A stretch of 50,449 bases of DNA, from NCBI GenBank assembly GCA_030849065.1, contig JASAON010001542.1, forward strand, positions 1 through 50,449. Reading direction: 5' to 3'. The position numbers and the translations under genes are program-made. Source of the DNA: Jaenimonas drosophilae. Its lineage: Eukaryota > Euglenozoa > Kinetoplastea > Trypanosomatida > Trypanosomatidae. Of this stretch, positions 27,385-35,925 are shown in pieces; within the stretch, counting starts at the first letter, position 1, and every line of letters begins with the position of its first letter. The notes under the pieces were generated by a model. The model was given only the letters and a program-made list of their open reading frames with translations, was not told where the DNA came from and ran no database searches.

Positions 27385-27632
27385 CATACACGATACGAGA
27401 TATGGAAAAAGGTGGAAGTCACACCATTCCCCGCTGTTGAGTTCCAATAGATGGGTTTCATCGCCTCTGCGTTCAAACTTAAAAGCTCCCACAATGTCTT
27501 CTCCTTGTGGGTTTCTGTAGCAGAGCGTCAGATCAACAGTTTGCCCGCTGCGTAGTAGCGACGCCATTTGGCTCGATAGTACCCCCACTCCTCCGTGGTA
27601 ATCGGTACAAACACGCCTTCTTGGGAATTCAT
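27385..27632 (-). pseudogene. Unidentified ORF remnant beside the retroelement
   Basis: An ATG at 27630-27632 opens a short frame (MNSQEGVFVPITTEEWGYY), and a different frame continues with TVDLTLCYRNPQGEDIVGAF and KFERRGDETHLLELNSGEWC. The two look like one small beta-rich protein with a single frameshift. It is cut at 27384 by the inverted RT copy. Not recognised; it may be a retroelement ORF or a host gene broken by the insertion. Confidence 0.4.
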
Positions 27633-28229
27633 CTTTACCTTTACCTTCAGTAAACGACGTCAGTTGATTCGATACGGTCAGGCTCCGCTGGTCGGGTGAC
27701 CTGGTAAGAAAAGCTGCACTAAGTTGAAGAAAACTAACAAGTAAGACAAACTAACTGTGAAAACTTGGAAAATACCTCAGTATGCTCTTTTGAGGCAATC
27801 CTAGCTTCTAGATCGTGAATCGATCTAGAGTCAATAAACGGAAACCAACGAAAAAATCATAACACTAGCGAACCAGTGATCCTTCAAATGTCAGAGACTC
27901 TCCCGTCTCTTCCAATACAAAAGCCCCCCTCTCTAACTCAGCTAGTAACGTGATGCTCAACGAAAAGTGTGGGAAAAGTGAGGCATAATGCGTGAGATTC
28001 ACAGAAGGAGAGAGCTTGTGTGCGTGCCACGTGGCGGGTGTGGTGGCTGCCTCCAGACGCGTTGTGTGCGTGCAGTCATAGTAATAGCAAGAGGGGATCT
28101 CCGCGAGACATCTCTGACACTGGCGAACAGGAAAAATAGAGGGAAGAAGGAAAGGTTCCACATCCATGACACAGCGGTGTCTGGAGCGATTCCTTTCAAA
28201 GTTGCAAAAGCAAAGAAAAGTTGTTCCTA
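27633..28229. other. Spacer with a short perfect palindrome
   Basis: About 600 AT-richer bases downstream of the choline-transporter-like gene. Apart from the hairpin at 27807-27829 nothing is recognised. Confidence 0.45.
27807..27829. repeat. Perfect inverted repeat (9-bp arms, 5-nt loop)
   Basis: TCTAGATCG - TGAAT - CGATCTAGA. It could be a hairpin in the 3' UTR or a scar or end of a mobile element. The purpose is unknown. Confidence 0.85.
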
Positions 28230-29687
28230 TTATAGGTTGACGTCGTCGTTGACGAATGCCTGCACCTCTTCATAAAACTGAGGAGCGGAGTTGCGCAGCG
28301 AATCTGGGAACTCCACGTAGCACACAAAGAAGGTATTCACGGCGCTCTCCACCGAGGAAAAGGCGAGGGAGCAAATGGCGAAGGCCTCCACGCCAGCAAT
28401 CGTCCCGAGGGCGAAGTTGGAGACGAGCCCCACGAGCATAAACTGTGCCACCGCAGTGCCCAGCGCCAGAAATCCACAGACGGGTCGGACCAGGCAGTCG
28501 GCGAAGATGGCCGAAATCTTGTGTGGCAGCTCCCAGGTCTTCTTTGACGCCTCAATGTAGCTGCTGCCGTAGATGGCCACATAGACGAGGGCGTAGAGGT
28601 TGAAGTAGTGGAGCAGTGCTTCAACACAACCCAGGATGCACTCGAGCACGAGGGCGATGAAGTGGAGGGCTGCGTGGTCGTTGCGTCGGGCCTCGTCTCG
28701 GACGACGGAGGTGATGAAGCGGAAGGTCTGCACCACCGCGGTGACCAGGGCGGCAAAGCAAATGGATCCAAAGCTGGTGGTGGTGGCGCGCACAAAGGAG
28801 AGCCACGATGGGTTGGGGGGCATATTCAAGGGGCCAGCGAAGAACCACGTTGCGGCGACGCCGGCAGAGGTGACGTGCATGACGCCCTGGGCCACCGCCA
28901 CGACCCAGTAGAGCGCAAAGGCGAAGAAGATGACTTTGAGGCCGTCGATGGAGGTGAGCTGGATGTCACCGTCTTTTCGTGGTGCGCTCGCGTCCACCTC
29001 CGCCGCTGCGCTGATGCGCATGAAGGTGGGCAAGGCCATCCACACCATGGTGAAGCCAATGTAGAGGCAGGTGAGGCCGGCAACGACGAAGTTGCACGTC
29101 ACCATGCCGGAATTGGTTCGCACCACCACCGCGGCGGACTCGAGCAGCTTCGCGGTGAAGTCCACCTGCCCGCGGGAGACCATCAGCCAGACGAGGGAGA
29201 TGATGGCGCTGAAAATGAGAAGAATGCCAAAGAGCGGTGCGCTCGACATGATCATCAGGCCCGTAATGAGGCACATGACGGAGTTTAGGATGAAGGCGGC
29301 AAGAATGAGGGCGACGCTGTGGCTGACCAACGCCCCGAGAGACAGGCGGAAGATGAAGAGGCATGAAAGGAGTGTGTAGATGGTGGTGAGGAGCATGGCC
29401 ATGGATGAGACGGAGGACCCTCCCTCCTCCTTGCTCTCCTTGCCGTGAATGTAGGCGGATGGGTCGAAGGCGAAGTAGTTGACGACGGCCGCGGTCGTCG
29501 TGGCGATGAGGAGTACGACGAAGAGGACGGCCGCCCAGAGATCCTTGTAGCCCTGAACCCGAAAGCGTGAGAGGGCGTTGCGGCTGATGTCGTTGGCGCC
29601 GTCATGTTGGTAGTCATCGGACAGTGGGTCTTCCTTGTAGAGGGGAGTGCCATCGACTGCCTCCTCCGTCTCGGGGTGGCAAGACAT
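28230..29687 (-). CDS. Choline transporter-like protein (SLC44/PNS1 family)
   Basis: 485 aa from the ATG at 29685-29687 (MSCHPETEEA); a start 12 codons upstream adds only His/Ser. The N-terminus is hydrophilic, one membrane helix is followed by an extracellular loop (about 70-90), and then come some nine further hydrophobic helices. The C-terminal block with TTTSFGSICFAALVTAVVQ, then CxxC-like and FNLYALVYVAIYGSSYIEAS is the hallmark of the CTL/PNS1 (choline_transpo) domain. Family members sit in plasma or internal membranes and are linked to choline or ethanolamine transport, though the substrate is debated in several lineages. The gene is intact although retroelement debris lies on both sides. 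Confidence 0.88.
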   Translation of the reverse strand: MSCHPETEEAVDGTPLYKEDPLSDDYQHDGANDISRNALSRFRVQGYKDLWAAVLFVVLLIATTTAAVVNYFAFDPSAYIHGKESKEEGGSSVSSMAMLLTTIYTLLSCLFIFRLSLGALVSHSVALILAAFILNSVMCLITGLMIMSSAPLFGILLIFSAIISLVWLMVSRGQVDFTAKLLESAAVVVRTNSGMVTCNFVVAGLTCLYIGFTMVWMALPTFMRISAAAEVDASAPRKDGDIQLTSIDGLKVIFFAFALYWVVAVAQGVMHVTSAGVAATWFFAGPLNMPPNPSWLSFVRATTTSFGSICFAALVTAVVQTFRFITSVVRDEARRNDHAALHFIALVLECILGCVEALLHYFNLYALVYVAIYGSSYIEASKKTWELPHKISAIFADCLVRPVCGFLALGTAVAQFMLVGLVSNFALGTIAGVEAFAICSLAFSSVESAVNTFFVCYVEFPDSLRNSAPQFYEEVQAFVNDDVNL

Positions 29688-30130
29688 GGTGTGGTGGTGA
29701 GATTGAGAGTGGGTAAACAGCAATACGTGGATGTTGGTGGCTTGAGCTACGTTGCAAGTCGAGAAAATCTGAAGAAGAAGAACACAGGAATGACGAGGTG
29801 TTCGGCCTCCATCTGCCGCGGCAAAAAGTGGTTGTCAGCAAGCTACTAAGATAGAGAAGTGAAGGAAGTGCATGATGGTCATCTGGCCTCGCATGCTTTC
29901 TGCATGCTCAGCTCAGCCCCCCCATACAGTGATTCATCCCATAGCCAAGCAATGTAATTCATATTCTTATGGCGTGGCTGACGGGGAACCCCCCTCTCAT
30001 CCGCTCTCCAGTGGATTGAAGGAGGATACGCAGCCTCATTCAAACTAAGTGGTAATTGGAAAGGAAAAGAAAACCTCACGAAATAATGGGAAGTAAGGGT
30101 GGGTGGGTCAAAAAAGATTCGATCTTCTGA
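29688..30130. other. Spacer, nothing recognised
   Basis: Presumed 5' UTR of the transporter gene and unassigned sequence up to the first direct repeat. Confidence 0.4.
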
Positions 30131-30345
30131 CGTCTGTTGTCTCAAGTCGAAACGAAATGATTCTTGTAGTTCTCCACTAACCCGCAAAGTTACTCAAAAG
30201 GAATGGGTAACGAAGAGAAGGAAATTAAGTGACTATAATCCAGATTTCGTTTTGAGTTCATTTTTTAGGCATTGCCTGACTGAACTTCTTCCCTTACACA
30301 ACACGGGCTTTAGACAAGTCATTACCTGGTCAGGGGGTAACGGAT
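30131..30345. repeat. Direct repeat copy 1 (~215 bp)
   Basis: About 90 per cent matched by eye to 31180-31399, same orientation. The last ~90 bp (from CAGATTTCGTTTTGAG to GTAACGGAT) are almost identical. The right end leads directly into an RNase H-like frame. Confidence 0.9.
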
Positions 30346-30546
30346 AAATACTCGGTGCATGCAGAAATCAAGGCGATTACGTCCCTGTTAAGACACTTAT
30401 GTCACAATGAGTCGGCTACTGCTTTACCGCAATTAAAACAAATTGCGGTCGTTACAGACCATTTCCCAATATTTCACGCTCAACGACTAGCAACTGGATA
30501 TCTTCGTGGCAGTGCTTGGGGTGGTAAAGCGTACTCTGCACAGTAA
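30289..30546 (+). pseudogene. RNase H-like fragment of a retroelement
   Basis: An open frame without its own ATG. It contains DKYSVHAEIKAITSLLRHL and, after a short linker, LKQIAVVTDHFPIFHAQRL. The E..A and TD positions fit the second and third acidic residues of retroelement RNase H; the first Asp is not identifiable. It ends at a TAA at 30544-30546. It may come from the same family as the RT fragment at 26115. Confidence 0.5.
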
Positions 30547-31130
30547 ATACCTTTTCGGCATAAGTCCGATGGGCAGAGGGGGACATTAAATCCATAATCA
30601 TCAAATTGGATAGAGGAAAGACGTCAGTCTCGGGGACCATGAATATCAAATGTGCGAGTGTATAAACTGCCCGCTCGGGGTCGTCCTCAAACAAGCTAAA
30701 AGGTAAGCGACGACTACTGAAGGTAGTCTGTCTGCATTCGCCCTTGCCGTGCCGTGTACATGCGACGGTACTCCTCCCTCCATCCTGAAATCTTGGAAGC
30801 ACTTTTCGTACCCTCAAGGTAGACCCTCAGAAATATCTCGCGGACCATGTGAGGTTCGGTATCACGTTCCTTGAGGTAATCAGCGAACCCCCTCAAGTCG
30901 TCAGATGGATTTTCATTGTTCTTGGACGTGTGAGTCGAGGTTTCATCCTCCTTTGTAGTTGTTTCCTTGGAGATAGGGCGTGAGGGTAGCTCCATACCAA
31001 GGTACTTGGCCTTAAGCCATTTATATTCATACTGACTGCAAAAGCCAGATTCAAAGAATTCTTTGAAGTCTGACAACTGCTGTTTGACCTCTGTGGAGTT
31101 TAACGGCCACTTGGCAGGTGTAAGACAAGT
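30535..31130 (-). pseudogene. Unidentified retroelement ORF remnant (possibly Gag-like)
   Basis: Open from about 31130 to 30714 in one frame (LNSTEVKQQLSDFKEFFESG, YKWLKAKYLGMELPSR, then a polar linker and VREIFLRVYLEGTKSASK) and continuing in a second frame to about 30535 (ERAVYTLAHLIFMVPETDVF). A frameshift lies near 30715. An ATG lies at about 31140 but in a third frame. The charged, helical character fits a structural (Gag-like) ORF; no motif proves it. Confidence 0.4.
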
Positions 31131-31179
31131 TCAGTGCTCATAGTCTCGTTGATTGTTCAAAAACGTTTCGTTCTCCCGT

Positions 31180-31399
31180 CGACTGTTGTCTAAAGTCGAA
31201 CGAGATGAATTCTTGTAGTTCTCAACTCCACTAACCCGCAAAGTTAGTCAAAAGAAATGGGTAAGGAAGAGAAGGAAATTAAGTGACCATATTCCAGATT
31301 TCGTTTTGAGTTCATTTTTTAGGCATTGCCTGACTGAGCTTTCTCCCTTACACAACACGGGCTTTAGACAAGTCATTACCTGGTCAGGGGGTAACGGAT
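31180..31399. repeat. Direct repeat copy 2 (~220 bp)
   Basis: Partner of 30131-30345. After GTAACGGAT the sequence changes at once to the 3' flank of the PARN gene, so the shared end marks a recombination or integration breakpoint. Confidence 0.9.
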
Positions 31400-31449
31400 G
31401 GGGCGTCATGAAGAGATGTTGTGTGTGTGTTTGGAGAGGTGGTGCAGCA

Positions 31450-33084
31450 TCACCGCCGCAGCACGAGCCTTCGCATCAGCCGGAGCGGCGTCGTTGCCAT
31501 GCCTGTTGGGCAAGAAAAGAAGGGGGCTGACGTGGTGCTGTGTGGGTGAGGCTGGGCGTAGACGGAGGCGGTGAAGATGGAGGAGCTGATCAAATTGAGA
31601 CGCGCCGCCAACGCCTCGGCATCGACGGCTGCGGGTGTGGCTCGACGGGGCATGACGGCGAGGGTTCGTTCTGTCGTAACGGGGTGCAGAACAGCGTCGG
31701 TGAGCTCCGCCCGCTGCAGGCAGGACTCCACCTGGCTGCTGCTCACCAGGGGCCGTGTGTGGGCCAGGTCGAGCACCGCCCCTGGCAGGTATTCATCCCC
31801 GGCTGACCCCACATCCACGGCGTAGAGTGAGCGGAAGAGGGCCACCTTGTTGTGGATGCTCGCCGGGGCCTCGTGGAGCTCCGCGCAGCCCAGCTCCGCG
31901 AGGAGGTGAATGAGAAGACTGCCCGTCATGAGCGCGTCGTAGCCCGCCTCATGTGCCGCCGTGGCAAAACCCTTTCGGAGCTTCTTGCCCATCAACGTGA
32001 GGGGGTGGTAGGCGGCAAAGCCCAGCGGGAGGTGAATCTCTGCCAGTCTTGTGTGGCTCCCGTAGTGGTCGTAGAGGCCCTGGAGGTGGAAGGTGGTGAA
32101 GCGGCCGGGGGCAAAGAGGTCCGCGCGTGTGGCGATGTAGCGCGTATCGAAGATGAGAGGAAAGGCGGCGTGTGCGGCGGTCTTCCACGGCCCCGCCCTC
32201 TCGGGGAGGTCATTGCCAAAGTGCTGCATCAGGAAGAGGAGGTCGGCGAAGCAGTTGTGCCCCACACAGGGCTTGCGGCTCTTCATGAGCTCCGCATAGA
32301 CAAGGCGGAAGCCGAGGACATCCATCACACGGCGGGTGGCGTGGTGGGCCTCGGTCTGCCGCACCCTCTCGAACTCTGCGCTGCTCTGCGCGTGGAGGCT
32401 CACGGTGTTGGTGGAGCGGCGATAGAGCACCCGGACCCGCTCCGCCGCACTGACGAGGGTCGTCTTCAGCTCATCTCGAGCAAGACGGCTGGGCGGAGTG
32501 GGGAGGAGCATCTCACACCCGCCGGGAGCGTCCTCACTCACACGTTGTTGCAGCGCCACGGCCGTCCGCACGCCCTCCTCCACCCACGTGCGCTCAGCGT
32601 CGGTGAGGAGGGCCGTCGGTGTTGTTGTGGCGGGCGCTGCCAGATTCTCACGCAGACGTGCCTCCCTCTCGGCGTTGCAGGTTGCGATGCCGTCGTAGAT
32701 CCACGCATCAAAGCTCATGTGGTGGCGGCGGAGGAAGGCGAGGGCGGAGGCACTCATCCCAACCACTTCTGATGATTCCTCCCCTGCTTCAACACCATCG
32801 CCACTCGGAAAGATGATGAAGGTGAAGGGCCGTGCGTCGTAGCGCAGCGTTGCGCTGCTTCGATCGCGATGAAAGAGGCAGATGCCCACTTGGATGATGG
32901 AGTAGGTGCGCGCCGCCGCGCGTTTGGCGGCGTAGCACTCATCGGGGCTGTGGAGGATCGTTTCCACGTGGTCAGCCGTGGTGATGCCCGACATCTCTTC
33001 ATCAATGGCGTAGAAGTCGCAGCTTCGGAGGAGCTCAACGAAGTGATCGAAGATGGCGGGGAAGTTGGCCCAATCAACCTGCAT
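31450..33084 (-). CDS. PARN-type poly(A)-specific ribonuclease (CAF1/DEDD family)
   Basis: 544 aa from the ATG at 33082-33084 (MQVDWANFPAIF); the open frame extends to 33315 but that part is low in conservation. Catalytic set: D28 and E30 in FYAIDEEMSG, GHN at 275-277 with D281, and H378/D383 in AAHEAGYDALMTG. The first two positions have the same numbering as I recall for human PARN. Residues 130-250 form an insert with Ala/Thr-rich stretches where PARN has its R3H region. The enzyme removes poly(A) tails from mRNA or trims small RNAs; trypanosomes encode several PARN paralogues. All acidic residues are present, so activity is expected. Confidence 0.92.
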   Translation of the reverse strand: MQVDWANFPAIFDHFVELLRSCDFYAIDEEMSGITTADHVETILHSPDECYAAKRAAARTYSIIQVGICLFHRDRSSATLRYDARPFTFIIFPSGDGVEAGEESSEVVGMSASALAFLRRHHMSFDAWIYDGIATCNAEREARLRENLAAPATTTPTALLTDAERTWVEEGVRTAVALQQRVSEDAPGGCEMLLPTPPSRLARDELKTTLVSAAERVRVLYRRSTNTVSLHAQSSAEFERVRQTEAHHATRRVMDVLGFRLVYAELMKSRKPCVGHNCFADLLFLMQHFGNDLPERAGPWKTAAHAAFPLIFDTRYIATRADLFAPGRFTTFHLQGLYDHYGSHTRLAEIHLPLGFAAYHPLTLMGKKLRKGFATAAHEAGYDALMTGSLLIHLLAELGCAELHEAPASIHNKVALFRSLYAVDVGSAGDEYLPGAVLDLAHTRPLVSSSQVESCLQRAELTDAVLHPVTTERTLAVMPRRATPAAVDAEALAARLNLISSSIFTASVYAQPHPHSTTSAPFFSCPTGMATTPLRLMRRLVLRR

Positions 33085-33144
33085 CGTTGATGATGATGAT
33101 GTCTTGAGTAGAGCAACACACAAACTCGTGAAGTGTTCTGCCTT

Positions 33145-33206
33145 CTTTTGCACATGGATGAAGTGGTGATACGTGAAGAGTGAGTAAGAAAGAAAAAAAG
33201 AAGAAG
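33145..33206 (-). promoter_or_regulatory. Predicted trans-splice acceptor region of the PARN gene
   Basis: On the coding strand a strong pyrimidine tract (CTTCTTCTTTTTTTCTTTC and onward, 33175-33206) is followed by the first AG at 33145-33146, about 60 nt before the ATG. This spacing fits spliced-leader addition in kinetoplastids. Not experimentally supported. Confidence 0.4.
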
Positions 33207-33296
33207 TTGGCTGTGTGTATGGGGGTGCTTCATGCCTCCACAAGAATACAAGCATGAGTGCATCAACATCATCATTCTCACAGACAACAGATTCGC

Positions 33297-34712
33297 CTAC
33301 ACAACAAAGGACCAAACGGCAGGATGCCGTAGGTGCAGGCCGCTCTCATCAGTCGTTGCAGAAGAGCTCCGCCCGTTGTAGTGCACGTAGAGGTGCGAGC
33401 GGTAGTGGGCGGAGAGGATGTTGGTGAGCTCTGCCGCGGAGACGGGCGAACCGTGAAGATCGCGAAGCGAGAGCGGGTCGATGCTCGCGGACGACGTGCC
33501 ACCAACAGCCACAGAAGCAGCAGCACTTCCGCTTGTTGTTGTGGAGTAGAGATACTCCAGGGATTTTGGATTCAGCAGGAAACACAAGTGTGGTGCGAGC
33601 TGAAGAATGAATTGAAGCGCGTAGGTCTCTCCGGGCTGCAGCGCGATGGGCGGCCGATGCCCGTCACTCACCAAAATCGGCGTGACGAGGACGATGCGGT
33701 TGAGCAGGTCAACGCAACGTTGATCATCGCCACGTGTGCCCTCACGTGATTTGCTCCACGTTGGTGGTGCATCGCCCTCGGCAAAGGTGGCGACGCGTGT
33801 GGTTGAGTAGAGATCGAGGCTCGCACCCATCACAACGAGAGGAGCATCACCCACGTTGGTCAGCGACGCACTCAGAAGCAGCTGGCCTTCACTCAGTGCA
33901 CGTGCGACGGAGTGGCAGGCCAGTGGCATCTCCACACTCATGTTGCAGAAGCAGCAGCCCAGGATAACACTCGCCGGGGGAATGAGAATGGCGCCTTGGC
34001 TGGATTCGTCGTAAGGGGTGGCGAGCATCTGACGAAGGAGGGAAGACGCCAGCAACCACTCATGCTGCTCCTCCACATCCATTGGCTGTTGTTGTTGCTG
34101 CGTGCCAACATCCTCACAACGCTCGGCGGAGTAGTCGAGGAGGTGAATGGCAAAGGCGAGCCGCCCGGAGCCGTTGTGCTCCGCGTGGAGGTCAGCCACT
34201 TCGGGCAACACAAGCTGCACATCAAAGTCGGTGGAGAGGCTCATTGGCGTATCATCGTCAGGGCCCATCTTGCGGCCCGCGGTGGTGGCGGAGGCCGTCG
34301 CCTCGATGCGGCTGCCACACCACAACCAATCTGCCGATGGCGCACTGAGGAAGTCGGCCATGCCAAACACAAATGTTGTGCGGGCAGATGATGATGATGA
34401 TGATGATGAGAGATCCTGATTCATCGTGTTGTTGTCGGGTGGGAGGAGGAAGGGGTACACCACAATCTTGGTGAAGAGGAGCGACCACAGCCGCTGAAGT
34501 TGTGTGTGGCCGACGTAGGCCAACAAACGACGTGCGATGGCCGCGTTGTGGTCCTCCGCGGTGGACCACGAAAATGTCAGGCGGAGGTGCAGTGGCTGAT
34601 GCTCGCACACAATCAATGGCGAAGTGCCGCGATCATCTGTGGTGAGTGTTGTTGCGCATGCCTCATGGAGTGGCCGCAGACTCACGTCCACCATTGACTC
34701 CACGAGATTCAT
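33297..34712 (-). CDS. Conserved-looking protein of unknown function, beta-rich
   Basis: 471 aa, not recognised. The centre and C-terminus alternate hydrophobic residues as in beta-sandwich domains (for example QLLLSASLTNVGDAPLVVMG and ALQPGETYALQFILQL). This pattern recalls Ig-like domains of trafficking (TRAPP-type) or adaptor subunits, but I cannot assign a family. Poly-Ser (about residues 105-112, encoded by a TGA/GAT repeat at 34387-34408) and poly-Gln (about 205) come from trinucleotide microsatellites. No signal peptide or membrane helix. Confidence 0.75.
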   Translation of the reverse strand: MNLVESMVDVSLRPLHEACATTLTTDDRGTSPLIVCEHQPLHLRLTFSWSTAEDHNAAIARRLLAYVGHTQLQRLWSLLFTKIVVYPFLLPPDNNTMNQDLSSSSSSSSARTTFVFGMADFLSAPSADWLWCGSRIEATASATTAGRKMGPDDDTPMSLSTDFDVQLVLPEVADLHAEHNGSGRLAFAIHLLDYSAERCEDVGTQQQQQPMDVEEQHEWLLASSLLRQMLATPYDESSQGAILIPPASVILGCCFCNMSVEMPLACHSVARALSEGQLLLSASLTNVGDAPLVVMGASLDLYSTTRVATFAEGDAPPTWSKSREGTRGDDQRCVDLLNRIVLVTPILVSDGHRPPIALQPGETYALQFILQLAPHLCFLLNPKSLEYLYSTTTSGSAAASVAVGGTSSASIDPLSLRDLHGSPVSAAELTNILSAHYRSHLYVHYNGRSSSATTDESGLHLRHPAVWSFVV

Positions 34713-35011
34713 TCGTGGTGATGGCCAAACGTGTACGTGTGTGTGTGTGTGTGCGAAATCACCTTCCCTACCTCAACATAGGATGACCTACGCACAAGAC
34801 ACGTGCAAGAAGAAGATGAAGCATGAAGTACATCATTCCACGCACACACACATGCGCAACGTATGAAGGTGTACGTGACACACTACACTCAAGTTGGTGA
34901 AGCTGAACGAGGCATCTCCACGCACATACACACACATGCGTCGTATCTAGTGCATGCAAGTGTGGCATGAAGATGAGTGTGGGTGATGAGGATCTAGAGA
35001 GATGTGTGTTT
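34713..35011. other. Spacer with CA/GT-rich tracts
   Basis: About 300 bases. It contains a (GT)n stretch near 34733-34752 just upstream of the start of the preceding gene, and several ACACAC blocks; nothing else is recognised. Confidence 0.5.
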
Positions 35012-35731
35012 TCATGTGGCAGCTCGTTGGGCCATGGACGCACGCGCCTGTGTGAGCACAGAGAGGGCGAAGGAGTGGCGTCGTGCGTACTCCTCCTCCT
35101 GCGCCACTACATCGCTGCAAATGTTGGCGAGATAATCAATGGTGATGGGCACCTCGACGCCACTTCCATCCACGTCGGCGGTGAAGGGCTCGAAGTGCAT
35201 GCGCTCATCTTTTCCACCGCCGTTGTCTTCGTTGAGGTTGCGCGGCGAGAGGATGCCACGCGAACGTTTGCGGCCCTCTACCACATGTGGAGCTGAGAGG
35301 TTGAGGGAGGAGCTGCTGGAGCCAGCAGTGGCGGGCACCTCCTCTGCTCCCGTACTCCCACGCGGTGTGGCGCTCACATTGCTCGAGAGCGTCGATGACT
35401 GCTCGAGCAAATCAAACTCCTTCACCAAAATTTTCCCGCGAAATGTTACTCGGCTGGCGTTGCCATCATTTTGGGCATCACGACGTGCAACATAGTGCCG
35501 CCCCCCACGCAACATGTCTGAAGGTGAGTCGAGCACCACCGCACGTGCCTTGACGCTGCCATCCGCCTCACACTCCAACACACTACTCACGTTGTAGTCA
35601 TTGCCGAGGTCGCGAAGACTGATGCTGTTGCGGCAGTGAATCGGGTTGCTCGTGGATGCTTCATCGTTGCCGTCTTCGCGACGGAAGACAACAACTCCAC
35701 GTGAAGGAGGAGGAGGAGGTTGGCCAAACAT
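35012..35731 (-). CDS. Small protein with candidate PP1-docking motif
   Basis: 239 aa from the ATG at 35729-35731 (MFGQPPPPPSRG); the longer frame to 36049 passes through poly-His and a UTR-like hydrophobic stretch and is rejected. No family is recognised. Around residue 95 RVTFRGKILVKEFD fits the RVxF protein-phosphatase-1 docking motif and resembles the longer RV[ST]F..xLS.E.FD signature of the Ki-67/Repo-Man PP1-binding domain. A basic patch RKRSRGILSPR could be a nuclear signal or CDK site. The C-terminal 50 residues are helical. Nuclear PP1 regulator is a hypothesis only. Confidence 0.65.
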   Translation of the reverse strand: MFGQPPPPPSRGVVVFRREDGNDEASTSNPIHCRNSISLRDLGNDYNVSSVLECEADGSVKARAVVLDSPSDMLRGGRHYVARRDAQNDGNASRVTFRGKILVKEFDLLEQSSTLSSNVSATPRGSTGAEEVPATAGSSSSSLNLSAPHVVEGRKRSRGILSPRNLNEDNGGGKDERMHFEPFTADVDGSGVEVPITIDYLANICSDVVAQEEEYARRHSFALSVLTQARASMAQRAAT

Positions 35732-35925
35732 GTACAGCACACACAACGAGAGTAGGAAGTGAGATGTGTTGTGGGTGATGATGAATAACCTACACAAGAA
35801 AAAGATGAAGAAGAGTAGCAGCAACAGCTGATGGCACTCAAGAAGATCAGGATGTACGCAGCCGTGATGATGATGATGATGATGATGTTGATGATGAATG
35901 TTCCGGTAGTGGTGTATGTGTTGGC

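Larger units (their letters stand above)
26110..27632 (-). mobile_element. Decayed VIPER-like tyrosine-recombinase retrotransposon fragments
   Basis: On the minus strand, reading leftward: an unidentified ORF remnant (27385-27632), an inverted partial copy of the element (27159-27383, plus strand), an N-terminal recombinase piece (26969-27196), a C-terminal recombinase piece (26447-26958, frame-broken) and a reverse transcriptase piece (26115-26507). The combination of tyrosine recombinase and reverse transcriptase defines DIRS-order elements; VIPER is the kinetoplastid representative. Several frameshifts and missing ends show that it is inactive. It begins about 350 bp downstream of the tRNA cluster. 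Limits are approximate. Confidence 0.75.
30131..31399. mobile_element. Second retroelement remnant bounded by direct repeats
   Basis: Two ~215-220-bp direct repeats flank about 830 bp containing an RNase H-like piece on the plus strand and an unidentified ORF remnant on the minus strand. DIRS/VIPER elements carry split direct repeats rather than LTRs. The arrangement here may be such repeats or a nested rearrangement. It lies between the choline-transporter-like and PARN genes and is inactive. Confidence 0.55.

Noticed and set aside
31852..32772. 306-codon plus-strand frame
   Set aside because: Antisense to the PARN gene, whose catalytic motifs are clear; no motif in the plus frame.
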